A stretch of DNA of 64,000 nt from Qipengyuania vesicularis. Its GTDB lineage: Bacteria > Pseudomonadota > Alphaproteobacteria > Sphingomonadales > Sphingomonadaceae. A program made the position numbers and the translations under genes. The notes under the pieces were generated by a model. That model searched no databases. It had not been told where the DNA came from and saw nothing but the letters and a program-made list of their open reading frames with translations. The DNA lies in NCBI RefSeq assembly GCF_019711415.1, contig NZ_JAIGNJ010000002.1, positions 558,001-622,000 on the forward strand, in the 5' to 3' direction. How positions within the stretch are numbered: the stretch's first letter is position 1; the number at the start of each line of letters is the position of its first letter. Positions 56,945 to 64,000 of the stretch are shown in pieces.

Positions 56945-57723
56945 CTTACGAAACCATCACCGTCGAACAGCGAGACGCGGTTACGCTGATTACGCTCAAC
57001 CGTCCGCAGGCTCTGAACGCCCTCAACTCGAAGGTGCTCGAAGAACTGATCGAGGCTTTCGCTGCCTACCAAGCCGATAGCAGCCAGCTATGCGCAGTCC
57101 TGACCGGTTCGGGCGACAAGGCCTTTGCAGCGGGCGCCGACATCAAGGAGATGAGCGAGAAGGAAGCGGCCGACTTCTACCTCGAGGATTTCTTCGCGCC
57201 CTGGACCAGCGAGATCGTCAAGAAGACCCGCAAGCCGTGGATCGCAGCTGTCAACGGCTTCGCGCTCGGCGGCGGGTGCGAGCTGGCCATGATGGCCGAC
57301 TTTATCATCGCTTCGGAAAACGCCAAGTTCGGCCAGCCCGAAATCAAGCTCGGAGTGGCACCCGGCATGGGCGGGTCGCAGCGCCTGACCAAGGCGATCG
57401 GTAAGTCGAAGGCCATGGAGATGTGTCTCACCGGCCGCATGATGGGTGCCGAGGAAGCCGAACGCAGCAATCTCGTCGCGCGTGTCGTGCCGCATGACGA
57501 TCTGCTCGAAGAAACGATGAAGACTGCCGCGCAGATCGCCGCGATGCCGCCGATGGCCTCCATCGCGAACAAGGAAATGGTCAACGCCGCCTTCGAAACC
57601 AGCCTCGACCAGGGGCTGATCATCGAGCGCCGCATCTTCCAGATCCTGACCGCGAGCGACGACAAGAAAGAAGGCATGGCCGCCTTCGTTGAAAAACGTG
57701 AGGGCAAGTGGAAGGGGCGGTGA
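56941..57723 (+). CDS. enoyl-CoA hydratase (methacrylyl-CoA hydratase role)
   Basis: 260 residues, normal short-chain hydratase length. [31 protein letters not shown] and [20 protein letters not shown] show both catalytic glutamates (in GCELA and QPEIK). It hydrates methacrylyl-CoA to 3-hydroxyisobutyryl-CoA in this pathway, and may also serve crotonyl-CoA. ATG 56941 overlaps the hydrolase stop. The next start overlaps its own stop (GTGA). Confidence 0.94.
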   Translation: MTYETITVEQRDAVTLITLNRPQALNALNSKVLEELIEAFAAYQADSSQLCAVLTGSGDKAFAAGADIKEMSEKEAADFYLEDFFAPWTSEIVKKTRKPWIAAVNGFALGGGCELAMMADFIIASENAKFGQPEIKLGVAPGMGGSQRLTKAIGKSKAMEMCLTGRMMGAEEAERSNLVARVVPHDDLLEETMKTAAQIAAMPPMASIANKEMVNAAFETSLDQGLIIERRIFQILTASDDKKEGMAAFVEKREGKWKGR

Positions 57724-57944
57724 GTCGATTGACAGCCTCTGTGAAGATCGCGCTGTTCCTCATCGCGCTTCACTTCAGCGCGATGGCCTTCGCTTGGATC
57801 GCCAAACCAGAATACGATGGAGGCGATTTCAGCGCTCTCATCCTTTGGGTATACATCAGCCACATTTTCCTGATTGTCGGAGGGGCCATCTTTCTATTCC
57901 ACCTTATTCGATGGTTCGTGACTAGAAAGAACGACGGCCTTTAG
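57720..57944 (+). CDS. 74-residue two-helix membrane protein
   Basis: Begins at GTG 57720, overlapping the hydratase stop as GTGA. Two hydrophobic helices ([20 protein letters not shown] and [20 protein letters not shown]) are joined by a short acidic loop, and the end is basic ([11 protein letters not shown]). No family is recognised. Its tight coupling inside the valine operon argues that it is translated. It may be an accessory or a chance membrane protein; I cannot assign a role. Confidence 0.6.
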   Translation: MSRLTASVKIALFLIALHFSAMAFAWIAKPEYDGGDFSALILWVYISHIFLIVGGAIFLFHLIRWFVTRKNDGL

Positions 57945-57963
57945 CCGTGGAGAGGAAACCAAT

Positions 57964-58830
57964 ATGAAAATCGCCTTCATCGGCCTTGGCAACATGGGCG
58001 GCGGGATGGCCGCCAACCTCGTGAAGGTGGGGCACGAAGTGAACGCTTTCGACCTAAGCGAAGAGGCGCTTGCGACTGCCAAGACTAACGGCTGCGCGAC
58101 CTTCACCGATGCGGCGGAGGCCGTGCAGGGCGTCGATGGCGTGGTGACCATGCTCCCCAATGGTGGAATCGTGAAATCGGTCTACCAAGCCAGCGTGATC
58201 GGCAAGGCACCCGAAGGTGCTGTGCTGCTCGACTGCTCGACCATCGATGTCGCCACCGCCAAGGACGTTATCGCCAAGGCCGAAGCCTCCGGTTACGACA
58301 TGGTCGATGCTCCGGTCTCGGGCGGGATCGCGGCGGCCAACGGCGGGACGCTGACCTTCATGGTCGGCGGCACCGACAAGGCCTTCAAGCGCGCCGAGGG
58401 AGTGCTGGAAGCCATGGGCAAGGCCGTGATCCATTCGGGCGATGCAGGCGCGGGCCAGACCGCCAAGATCTGCAACAACATGCTGCTCGCCATCACCATG
58501 ATTGGCACGACCGAGGCGATGAAGATGGCCGAGAAGCTCGGCCTCGACCCGCAGAAGTTCTACGAGATCAGCTCGCAGTCGTCGGGCTATTGCTGGCCGC
58601 TCAATGCCTACACGCCGATGCCCGGGGTTGGCGTCGAAAGCCCTGCAGACAAGGACTACCAGGGCGGCTTTGCCACGGCGCTGATGCTCAAGGACCTGCG
58701 CCTCGCTATGGAGGCTGCGGACAGCGTCGACGCGAAGACCGCGCTTGGCCGTCACGCGACCGAAATCTACGAAGCCTTTGCCGAAGAGAATGGCGGGCTC
58801 GACTTCTCGGCGGTGATCAAGACGCTGTGA
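57964..58830 (+). CDS. mmsB: 3-hydroxyisobutyrate dehydrogenase
   Basis: 288 residues. FIGLGNMGGGMAANLVKVGH is the NAD site, DAPVSGGIAAANGGTL the substrate loop, and GAGQTAKICNNMLL carries the catalytic lysine (K168). It oxidises 3-hydroxyisobutyrate to methylmalonate semialdehyde, the substrate of mmsA at the start of this operon. GAGAGGAAAC lies before ATG 57964. It is the last gene; an A/T-rich hairpin follows. Confidence 0.95.
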   Translation: MKIAFIGLGNMGGGMAANLVKVGHEVNAFDLSEEALATAKTNGCATFTDAAEAVQGVDGVVTMLPNGGIVKSVYQASVIGKAPEGAVLLDCSTIDVATAKDVIAKAEASGYDMVDAPVSGGIAAANGGTLTFMVGGTDKAFKRAEGVLEAMGKAVIHSGDAGAGQTAKICNNMLLAITMIGTTEAMKMAEKLGLDPQKFYEISSQSSGYCWPLNAYTPMPGVGVESPADKDYQGGFATALMLKDLRLAMEAADSVDAKTALGRHATEIYEAFAEENGGLDFSAVIKTL

Positions 58831-58933
58831 TGGATATGAGGTGGTACCGCGCAGCTGCCCGGTAGGGCGACTGGCCGAAAGGCTCGAAGGCAACAACGCG
58901 ATACCGTGGACTGTTCTGACTCGCGAAGATTAA

Positions 58934-58960
58934 AAAATCCAGCCACAAATCTTGGATTTT
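58934..58960. terminator. hairpin between convergent mmsB and Nmad3-like gene
   Basis: AAAATCCA (58934-58941) pairs with TGGATTTT (58953-58960) around an 11-base loop, with A's before and T's after, so it may act on both strands. The stem is A/T-rich and weak. Confidence 0.5.
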
Positions 58961-58966
58961 CCTGAA

Positions 58967-59698
58967 TTATTTCCGCAATGCCGCGAGAGTTTGCGCCAGC
59001 CATTCCCTCGGGTGGCGGCGCGATCCGATATCCGCCACGAACTCTTGCCCTCGCGCAACGCTTCGCAATCTGCTGCCGGAAAGCCAGCGATCTGGGCGGT
59101 CGTGATAGCTAAGGCCGCCTCTCCTCAGCCAGCCTGGACGGCGCCAGAGACTCGGTGGGCCGCCCGGAACGGTGAGCCGGAGGCTTTTCGGGGCGCGTGA
59201 CGCCGCAAGTCCTGAGCCGATATAGAGGCAATCGTTGGTCCCGTGCATTTGCAGGGCATGCGGGTGGCCAAGATCGCGAAAGCCATCTCGTTCAGGCCCG
59301 GCGCAGCTATCGAGATGCACCACTCGCTCGATCTCGAGACAGCCAAAGATCCGGTGATGCGGTTCGCCGCTTTCTTCCTCACGGAACAGACCGAAGAAGA
59401 GGAAGACGTCCCCAACCCCGACACCCTGATTGGCCAGATGTGTTTGCGCCGCGCCTACCTGTCCAAACACGCAGGTGCCGTCGTCCAGGAACATCGGGTC
59501 GTGATGGCAAGGGTCATTCTCTCCGAGCCTCCCGCGACTGGCGACAGCCGCGTGATCGCCGAGGCCCAGGTCGCCGTAAGTGGTCCGCGAAGCAACGCCA
59601 GCCGGAATCGGCAGGCTGATCGGCTTGCCGTCCACGATCGGAGACGCGCCGCCGCCTGCCGCGCTGTCGAAGCCCTTGCGGCTGAAGACGATCTTCAT
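58967..59698 (-). CDS. Nmad3-like protein (nucleotide-modification associated)
   Basis: 243 residues. MKIVFSRKGFDSAAGGGASP at the start, GKPISLPIP, TYGDLGLG, CHHDP, FGQVGAAQTHLANQGVGVGD and FLFFGLFR follow in the order I associate with Nmad3, a domain predicted to take part in phage and bacterial nucleotide modification. GQEFVADIG near the end also fits. No reaction is established and no catalytic residues can be named safely. It lies 18 bases after gcvPB on the same strand, so it is probably the last gene of the glycine-cleavage operon. The opposite-strand reading at 59243-59833 is a shadow. Family call from memory, moderately sure. Confidence 0.65.
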   Translation of the reverse strand: MKIVFSRKGFDSAAGGGASPIVDGKPISLPIPAGVASRTTYGDLGLGDHAAVASRGRLGENDPCHHDPMFLDDGTCVFGQVGAAQTHLANQGVGVGDVFLFFGLFREEESGEPHHRIFGCLEIERVVHLDSCAGPERDGFRDLGHPHALQMHGTNDCLYIGSGLAASRAPKSLRLTVPGGPPSLWRRPGWLRRGGLSYHDRPDRWLSGSRLRSVARGQEFVADIGSRRHPREWLAQTLAALRK

Positions 59699-59715
59699 GT
59701 CCGCATGAGGCAGGC

Positions 59716-61323
59716 TTACCGCCCGCCCTGCTCGCTCATCGTCGGCGTGCCACCGGGAGGGTTCGGCTCTTCCCAGGCGAGGATCGGTTTGCGGGCTGCC
59801 AGCGTCTCGTCGAGCCTGCGGCGCGGCGCGTAGTGCGGCGCGGTCTTGAGTCTCTCGTCCCCCGCCCGCGCCCGCTCTGCCACGCTGCGCAGGGCGCCGA
59901 TGAACTGGTCCAGCGCCGCCTTGCTCTCGGTCTCGGTCGGTTCAACCAGCATCGCGCCATGCACCACCAGCGGGAAGTACATGGTCATGGGATGGTAGCC
60001 CTCGTCGATAAGCGCCTTGGCGAGGTCGAGCGTCGAGATGTCCTCGGCAAAGCCCTTATCGCTGAACAGCGCCTCATGCATGCAGGGCCCGCTGTGGCCG
60101 AAAGGCGCATCGAGCACATCTTCGAGGCTGCGCAGGATGTAGTTGGCGTTGAGCACCGCGTCTTCTGCCACCTGCCGCAGACCATCCGCGCCATGGCTGA
60201 GGATATAGGTCAGCGCGCGGGTGAACATGCCCATCTGCCCGTGGAACGCCGTCATGCGGCCGAAGGCCTTTGTGTGCTCGAACTCGCCCGCGTTCTCTTC
60301 CTCGACGAGATGCACCTCGCCGTCCTTGCCGCGCACCACGTAAGGAAGCGGACCATAGGGTGCGAGCGCTTCGGACAGCACCACCGGACCAGAACCCGGA
60401 CCGCCACCGCCATGCGGGGTTGAGAAGGTCTTGTGGAGGTTGATGTGCATCGCATCGACGCCGAGGTCGCCGGGCCGGACCTTGCCGACAATGGCGTTGA
60501 AGTTCGCACCGTCGCAATAGACGAAGCCGCCCGCTGCGTGGACCGCGTCGGAGATTTCCTTGAGGTCGCGCTCGAACAGGCCGAGCGTCGAGGGGTTGGT
60601 GATCATCACGCCTGCGACATCGGGGCCAAGACGCGACTTGAGTGCATCGAGGTCGACGCGGCCATCGCTGTTGGCGGGGATGTCCTCGATCTTGTATCCG
60701 GCGAAGGCGGCAGTGGCGGGGTTGGTGCCATGCGCGCTTTCGGGCACGAGGATGACTTCGCGCGCATCGCCGCGTGCTTCGAGAGCGGCGCGGATGCAGA
60801 GGATGCCGCATAACTCGCCATGCGCGCCCGCCTTGGGGCTCATCGCGACGCCGTGCATGCCGGTGAGGTCGATTAGCCAGTTGGCAAGTTCGTTCACGAC
60901 TTCGAGCGCGCCCTTGACCGTGTCGACAGGCTGCAACGGGTGCACGTCGGCAAAGCCGGGCATCCGCGCGACCTTCTCGTTGAGGCGCGGGTTGTGCTTC
61001 ATCGTGCACGAACCGAGCGGGAAGAGGCCGAGGTCGATGGCATAGTTCTGGCGGGAAAGGCGCGTGTAGTGACGCACGGTTTCCGGTTCGGAGAGGCCGG
61101 GCAGGCCGATGGTCTCGGAACGGTCGAGGCCGCCGAGGCGGTCCGCGCCGCCCGATGGCTCGGGCAGGTCCACGCCGGTCGTCTCGATCGTGCCGATTTC
61201 GAAGATCAGCGGCTCCTCGAGCATCAGTGCGCGATTGCCGGTGACGGTGTCGGGGCCGCTCATCGCATTGTGGTCCTGAACAGGGCTGCCGGGCTTCCAG
61301 CCGGACTGGTTCGGAGTGCTCAT
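59716..61323 (-). CDS. gcvPB: glycine dehydrogenase (decarboxylating) subunit 2
   Basis: 535 residues. The PLP lysine is K298 in [34 protein letters not shown] and [16 protein letters not shown] are typical. With subunit 1 it decarboxylates glycine and passes aminomethyl to the lipoyl arm of GcvH. ATG 61323 overlaps the gcvPA stop (ATGA). Split P-protein genes are common in alphaproteobacteria and firmicutes. Confidence 0.96.
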   Translation of the reverse strand: MSTPNQSGWKPGSPVQDHNAMSGPDTVTGNRALMLEEPLIFEIGTIETTGVDLPEPSGGADRLGGLDRSETIGLPGLSEPETVRHYTRLSRQNYAIDLGLFPLGSCTMKHNPRLNEKVARMPGFADVHPLQPVDTVKGALEVVNELANWLIDLTGMHGVAMSPKAGAHGELCGILCIRAALEARGDAREVILVPESAHGTNPATAAFAGYKIEDIPANSDGRVDLDALKSRLGPDVAGVMITNPSTLGLFERDLKEISDAVHAAGGFVYCDGANFNAIVGKVRPGDLGVDAMHINLHKTFSTPHGGGGPGSGPVVLSEALAPYGPLPYVVRGKDGEVHLVEEENAGEFEHTKAFGRMTAFHGQMGMFTRALTYILSHGADGLRQVAEDAVLNANYILRSLEDVLDAPFGHSGPCMHEALFSDKGFAEDISTLDLAKALIDEGYHPMTMYFPLVVHGAMLVEPTETESKAALDQFIGALRSVAERARAGDERLKTAPHYAPRRRLDETLAARKPILAWEEPNPPGGTPTMSEQGGR

Positions 61324-62687
61324 GCCAGCACCTCCTTCAGCGCGGAGACGAGGGTTTCGATGTCCTCCTCGGTGGTGGTCTCGGTGACCGCGACAATGAG
61401 GCCATCGGCCAGTTCATCATGCTCCGGGAAGAGGCGACCGAGCGACACGCCGGCGAGCACATTGTCCTTGGCCAGCTTGCGGACCACGGCGCGGGCATCG
61501 GTGCCGAGGCGGATGGTGAACTCGTTGAAGAAGCTGTCGTTGAGCACCGAGACACCCCGCACTTCGGCCAATCTGTCGGCGGCAAGGCAGGCGAGGCGAT
61601 GGTTCTCCGCCGCTAGCTGGCGCAGGCCCTTCTCGCCCAGCAGCGTCATGTGGACGCTGAACGCCAGCGCGCAGAGGCCCGAGTTGGTGCAGATGTTTGA
61701 AGTCGCCTTCTCGCGGCGGATATGCTGCTCGCGGGTCGAGAGCGTCAGCACGTAGCCGCGCTTGCCTTCCGCATCCTGCGTTTCGCCGCACAGGCGGCCC
61801 GGCATCATGCGGACATGCTTGGGGTCGCGCACCGCGAAAAGACCGAGATAGGGTCCGCCGAACTGCAGGCCGACGCCAATCGACTGGCCCTCGCCCACGA
61901 CGATATCCGCGCCCTGCTCACCCGGCGACTTGATCGCTCCCAGGGCCACCGGCTCGGTGTTGACGACGATCAGCAGGGCGCCTTTTTCATGCGCGGCATC
62001 GGCGATCGGCTGGAGGTCGGTCACGCGCCCGAGGATGTCGGGATATTGCACCACCACGCAGCTCGTGTCGCCGTCGATGCGGGAGATTAGTCCGGCAGTG
62101 TCGGGAGCTGCTGTCATCGCCGGCTTGGCGTGGGCAATCTCGTCATCAGTGAACTTCGCCATGGTCTTCACGACCTCGGCATAATGCGGGTGCAGCGCGC
62201 CCGAGAGCACGACCTTGCGCTTCTTGCCGCGGGCGATGCGGCTCGCCATTGCAACCGCTTCCCAGCAAGCGGTCGAGCCGTCGTACATCGAGGCATTGGC
62301 CACCGCGCAGCCATAGAGATGTGCAACCTGGCTCTGGAACTCGAACAGCATCTGCAGCGTGCCCTGCGCGATTTCCGGCTGGTAGGGCGTGTAGGCGGTC
62401 AGGAACTCGCCGCGCTGGATGATGTGGTCGACGCTCGCCGGGACATGGTGCTTGTACGCCCCCGCGCCGAGGAAAAAGGCCGCATCCGAAGCCGCGAGGT
62501 TCTTCTTCGACAGAGTACGCATATGCTTCTCGACTGCCATTTCGCTGGCATGCATCGGCAGGCCTTGGATCGGCCCGTCGAGCCGTGCTTCCTCGGGCAC
62601 ATCGACAAACAGCGCGTCCACATCGGGCGCACCGATTTTCTCAAGCATTGCCGAACGGTCGGCGTCAGTCAGGGGTAGGTAGCGCAT
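61320..62687 (-). CDS. gcvPA: glycine dehydrogenase (decarboxylating) subunit 1
   Basis: 455 residues from ATG 62687 ([15 protein letters not shown]), the usual subunit 1 start; the frame is open upstream only through the spacer. [52 protein letters not shown] and [18 protein letters not shown] are conserved. It forms the alpha2beta2 P-protein with gcvPB, which follows with overlap. Confidence 0.96.
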   Translation of the reverse strand: MRYLPLTDADRSAMLEKIGAPDVDALFVDVPEEARLDGPIQGLPMHASEMAVEKHMRTLSKKNLAASDAAFFLGAGAYKHHVPASVDHIIQRGEFLTAYTPYQPEIAQGTLQMLFEFQSQVAHLYGCAVANASMYDGSTACWEAVAMASRIARGKKRKVVLSGALHPHYAEVVKTMAKFTDDEIAHAKPAMTAAPDTAGLISRIDGDTSCVVVQYPDILGRVTDLQPIADAAHEKGALLIVVNTEPVALGAIKSPGEQGADIVVGEGQSIGVGLQFGGPYLGLFAVRDPKHVRMMPGRLCGETQDAEGKRGYVLTLSTREQHIRREKATSNICTNSGLCALAFSVHMTLLGEKGLRQLAAENHRLACLAADRLAEVRGVSVLNDSFFNEFTIRLGTDARAVVRKLAKDNVLAGVSLGRLFPEHDELADGLIVAVTETTTEEDIETLVSALKEVLA

Positions 62688-62710
62688 TGGAATGTTCAGC
62701 TCACTACTGG

Positions 62711-63085
62711 TTAGTCGGCTCTGCCGAGGAGGATAGGGTTTGCAAGCGCATCCCCTCTGTCCGAACAAAGGGAGATGATGACATCGTATTCTAAGTCGAA
62801 GCATCGCCCGGTGAAAACGGCTCGAATTATCACTTTTTGACCATCGAGCGTGGCGACTGACTTGTCGAATTCTGGCGAGGCTCCAATAGCTAATCCATCG
62901 TCGCCTTCTGTTATCGCGCAGCCGCGCGGAAGACATCGTGTTAGCTCTCCGGTGACAGTGACCTCGCGTCCTATCAGCTCACGAGCATTCTCACGGACTT
63001 GGGAAACTGTCAGGGGGACGGTTGCGACTGGTCGAGCCACGCATCCGCAACTAAGGAGTGCAAGGGCTAAGACCAGAAACCGCAT
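62711..63085 (-). CDS. small lipoprotein-like protein within the gcv operon
   Basis: 124 residues. The N-terminus [15 protein letters not shown] is a signal sequence with a cysteine-containing end, likely a lipoprotein. The mature part [20 protein letters not shown], then [18 protein letters not shown], looks like an OB-fold (tOB-type) small domain with a cysteine pair. ATG 63085 overlaps the gcvH stop as TGATG, so it is translated with gcvH, and gcvPA follows after 23 bases. A/T content is higher than neighbours. Function unknown. Confidence 0.68.
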   Translation of the reverse strand: MRFLVLALALLSCGCVARPVATVPLTVSQVRENARELIGREVTVTGELTRCLPRGCAITEGDDGLAIGASPEFDKSVATLDGQKVIIRAVFTGRCFDLEYDVIISLCSDRGDALANPILLGRAD

Positions 63086-63456
63086 CAAAGCCCGTCGCAG
63101 AAGCTCTTGTAGGCCTTGTCGTCCATCAGTCCTTCGAGTTCGGACTTGTCGGAGACGGTCATCTTGAAGAACCAGCCGTCTTCCTCGGGCGAGGAATTGA
63201 CCAGTGCCGGGTCGTCCTCAAGGCCGTCGTTCACTTCGACCACTTCGCCCGAAAGCGGGGCGTAGACGTCGCTCGCGGCCTTGACGCTTTCGACCACGGC
63301 GGCGTCCTTGCCCTTTTCGACCATGGTGCCGACGTCGGGCAATTCGACGAAGACGATGTCGCCCAGCTGGCCTTGCGCGTAATCGGTAATGCCAACCGTG
63401 GCAGTATCGCCTTCGAGGTCGATCCATTCGTGTTCATCGGTGAAATAACGGGCCAT
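63085..63456 (-). CDS. gcvH: glycine cleavage system H protein
   Basis: 123 residues. [20 protein letters not shown] begins the lipoyl domain and [20 protein letters not shown] carries the lipoylated K59. It shuttles the aminomethyl group among P, T and L proteins. ATG 63456 lies 4 bases after the gcvT stop. Confidence 0.97.
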   Translation of the reverse strand: MARYFTDEHEWIDLEGDTATVGITDYAQGQLGDIVFVELPDVGTMVEKGKDAAVVESVKAASDVYAPLSGEVVEVNDGLEDDPALVNSSPEEDGWFFKMTVSDKSELEGLMDDKAYKSFCDGL

Positions 63457-63460
63457 CAGG

Positions 63461-64000
63461 TCACTTCCCTCTGTAGTAGCGGTTGGGGACGAAGGGCATC
63501 GTTGCGACCTTCGCAGACAGTCTCTTGTTACGAACCTCGACTTCGAGTTCGGTTCCCTCCTGGGTGAGCTCGGTATCGATATAAGCCATGGCGATCGGGC
63601 GCTCGAGCGTGGGCGAGAAGCCGCCGCTGGTGACGCGTCCGACTTGGCTGTCGCCCGAGTAGACGAGCGCGCCTTCGCGAGCCGGCATGCGGCCTTCGAT
63701 CTCAAGACCGACGCGCTTCTGCTTCGGGCCCTCGGCGAGAACCTTGGCGACCGCCTCATGACCCATCCAGCCGCCTTCCTCGCGGCGCTTCTTCGTCAGC
63801 GCGAACAGCAGGTCTGCGGAGACCGGGTCGGTCGCCTCGGTGATGTCGTGGCCGTAGAGAGGTAGCCCAGCTTCGAGGCGCAGGCTGTCGCGTGCGCCGA
63901 GGCCGATGGGGCGCACTTCGATTTCGGCGCACAGCCTGTCGGCGAGGCTCTCTGCGTGTTCCGCGGGCACCGAAATCTCGAACCCGTCTTCGCCGGTATA
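63461..64000 (-). CDS. gcvT: aminomethyltransferase, glycine cleavage T protein (3' part)
   Basis: The frame runs off the window; 179 C-terminal residues are visible. [37 protein letters not shown] and, in the last domain, [20 protein letters not shown] are T-protein hallmarks. It releases ammonia and makes methylene-tetrahydrofolate from the GcvH-bound group. A glycine riboswitch, if present, would be upstream beyond the window. Confidence 0.95.
   Translation of the reverse strand, partial: YTGEDGFEISVPAEHAESLADRLCAEIEVRPIGLGARDSLRLEAGLPLYGHDITEATDPVSADLLFALTKKRREEGGWMGHEAVAKVLAEGPKQKRVGLEIEGRMPAREGALVYSGDSQVGRVTSGGFSPTLERPIAMAYIDTELTQEGTELEVEVRNKRLSAKVATMPFVPNRYYRGK

Noticed and set aside
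59243-59833. 196-codon + strand frame opposite the Nmad3-like gene
   Set aside because: The - strand reading has family-like motifs and follows gcvPB; the + frame runs into the antisense of gcvPB.
1-64000. CRISPR arrays, prophage or insertion sequences
   Set aside because: No regularly spaced direct repeats, integrase, transposase or phage structural genes were seen; only one dispersed-type palindrome (39945-40048) was found.

Overview
The window looks like chromosomal DNA of a high-GC alphaproteobacterium, most likely a carotenoid-producing sphingomonad of the Erythrobacteraceae type. The evidence is a crtY-crtI-crtB cluster, the style of the envelope and amidohydrolase genes, and many 4-base translational overlaps (ATGA/GTGA). 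No species can be named from sequence alone. I see no prophage, insertion sequence, CRISPR array or replication origin. Nearly all of the window is coding.

Layout. 1-5296 (+): chemotaxis/c-di-GMP block with a partial CheR, a GGDEF-EAL protein and two tandem chemoreceptors with almost identical signalling domains. 5367-9811 (-): a giant exported propeller-amidohydrolase and a LacI-type regulator. 9974-13834 (+): glycosyltransferase, Wzx-like flippase and Wzy-like polymerase, i.e. a small glycan-assembly module. It is followed by a Baeyer-Villiger-type monooxygenase, a CinA-like protein and a DUF2339 membrane protein. 19237-24775: the secE-nusG / rplK-rplA cluster (-), split by three opposite-strand genes (exported repeat protein, PspA, CPBP protease). 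25023-31253: AGCS symporter (+, lower GC), then a (-) run of exported hydrolases with two microproteins. 31391-37990: small envelope genes, then crtY-crtI-LOG-crtB. 38029-41608: two-subunit acyl-CoA carboxylase with a palindromic repeat between the genes and a compositionally foreign segment inside the alpha subunit. 41605-49753: mixed housekeeping and stress genes (MFS exporter, dinB, NUDIX, pgl, Dps, PhoX, SDR, GT87, GtrA). 49906-49979 (-): tRNA-Gly(CCC). 50098-52412: PLP enzyme and DUF819 transporter. 52501-58830 (+): valine/isobutyrate catabolic operon (mmsA, isobutyryl-CoA dehydrogenase, HIBYL-CoA hydrolase, enoyl-CoA hydratase, mmsB) with three unexpected small genes inside it. 58967-64000 (-): glycine-cleavage operon gcvT-gcvH-lipoprotein-gcvPA-gcvPB, ending in a gene that resembles Nmad3 nucleotide-modification-associated proteins.

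How the genes fit together. The valine operon carries isobutyryl-CoA through methacrylyl-CoA, 3-hydroxyisobutyryl-CoA, 3-hydroxyisobutyrate and methylmalonate semialdehyde to propionyl-CoA. The nearby biotin carboxylase pair could then carboxylate propionyl-CoA, although its substrate is not proven. The Wzx/Wzy/GT module and the GT87/GtrA pair both point to polyprenol-linked surface glycan work. I found no single large undescribed system. The leads I would follow are the Nmad3-like gene and the lipoprotein inside the gcv operon, the envelope-stress genes splitting the ribosomal cluster, the mosaic carboxylase gene, the non-canonical start of crtB, and the microproteins at 26633-26782 and 29781-29909.
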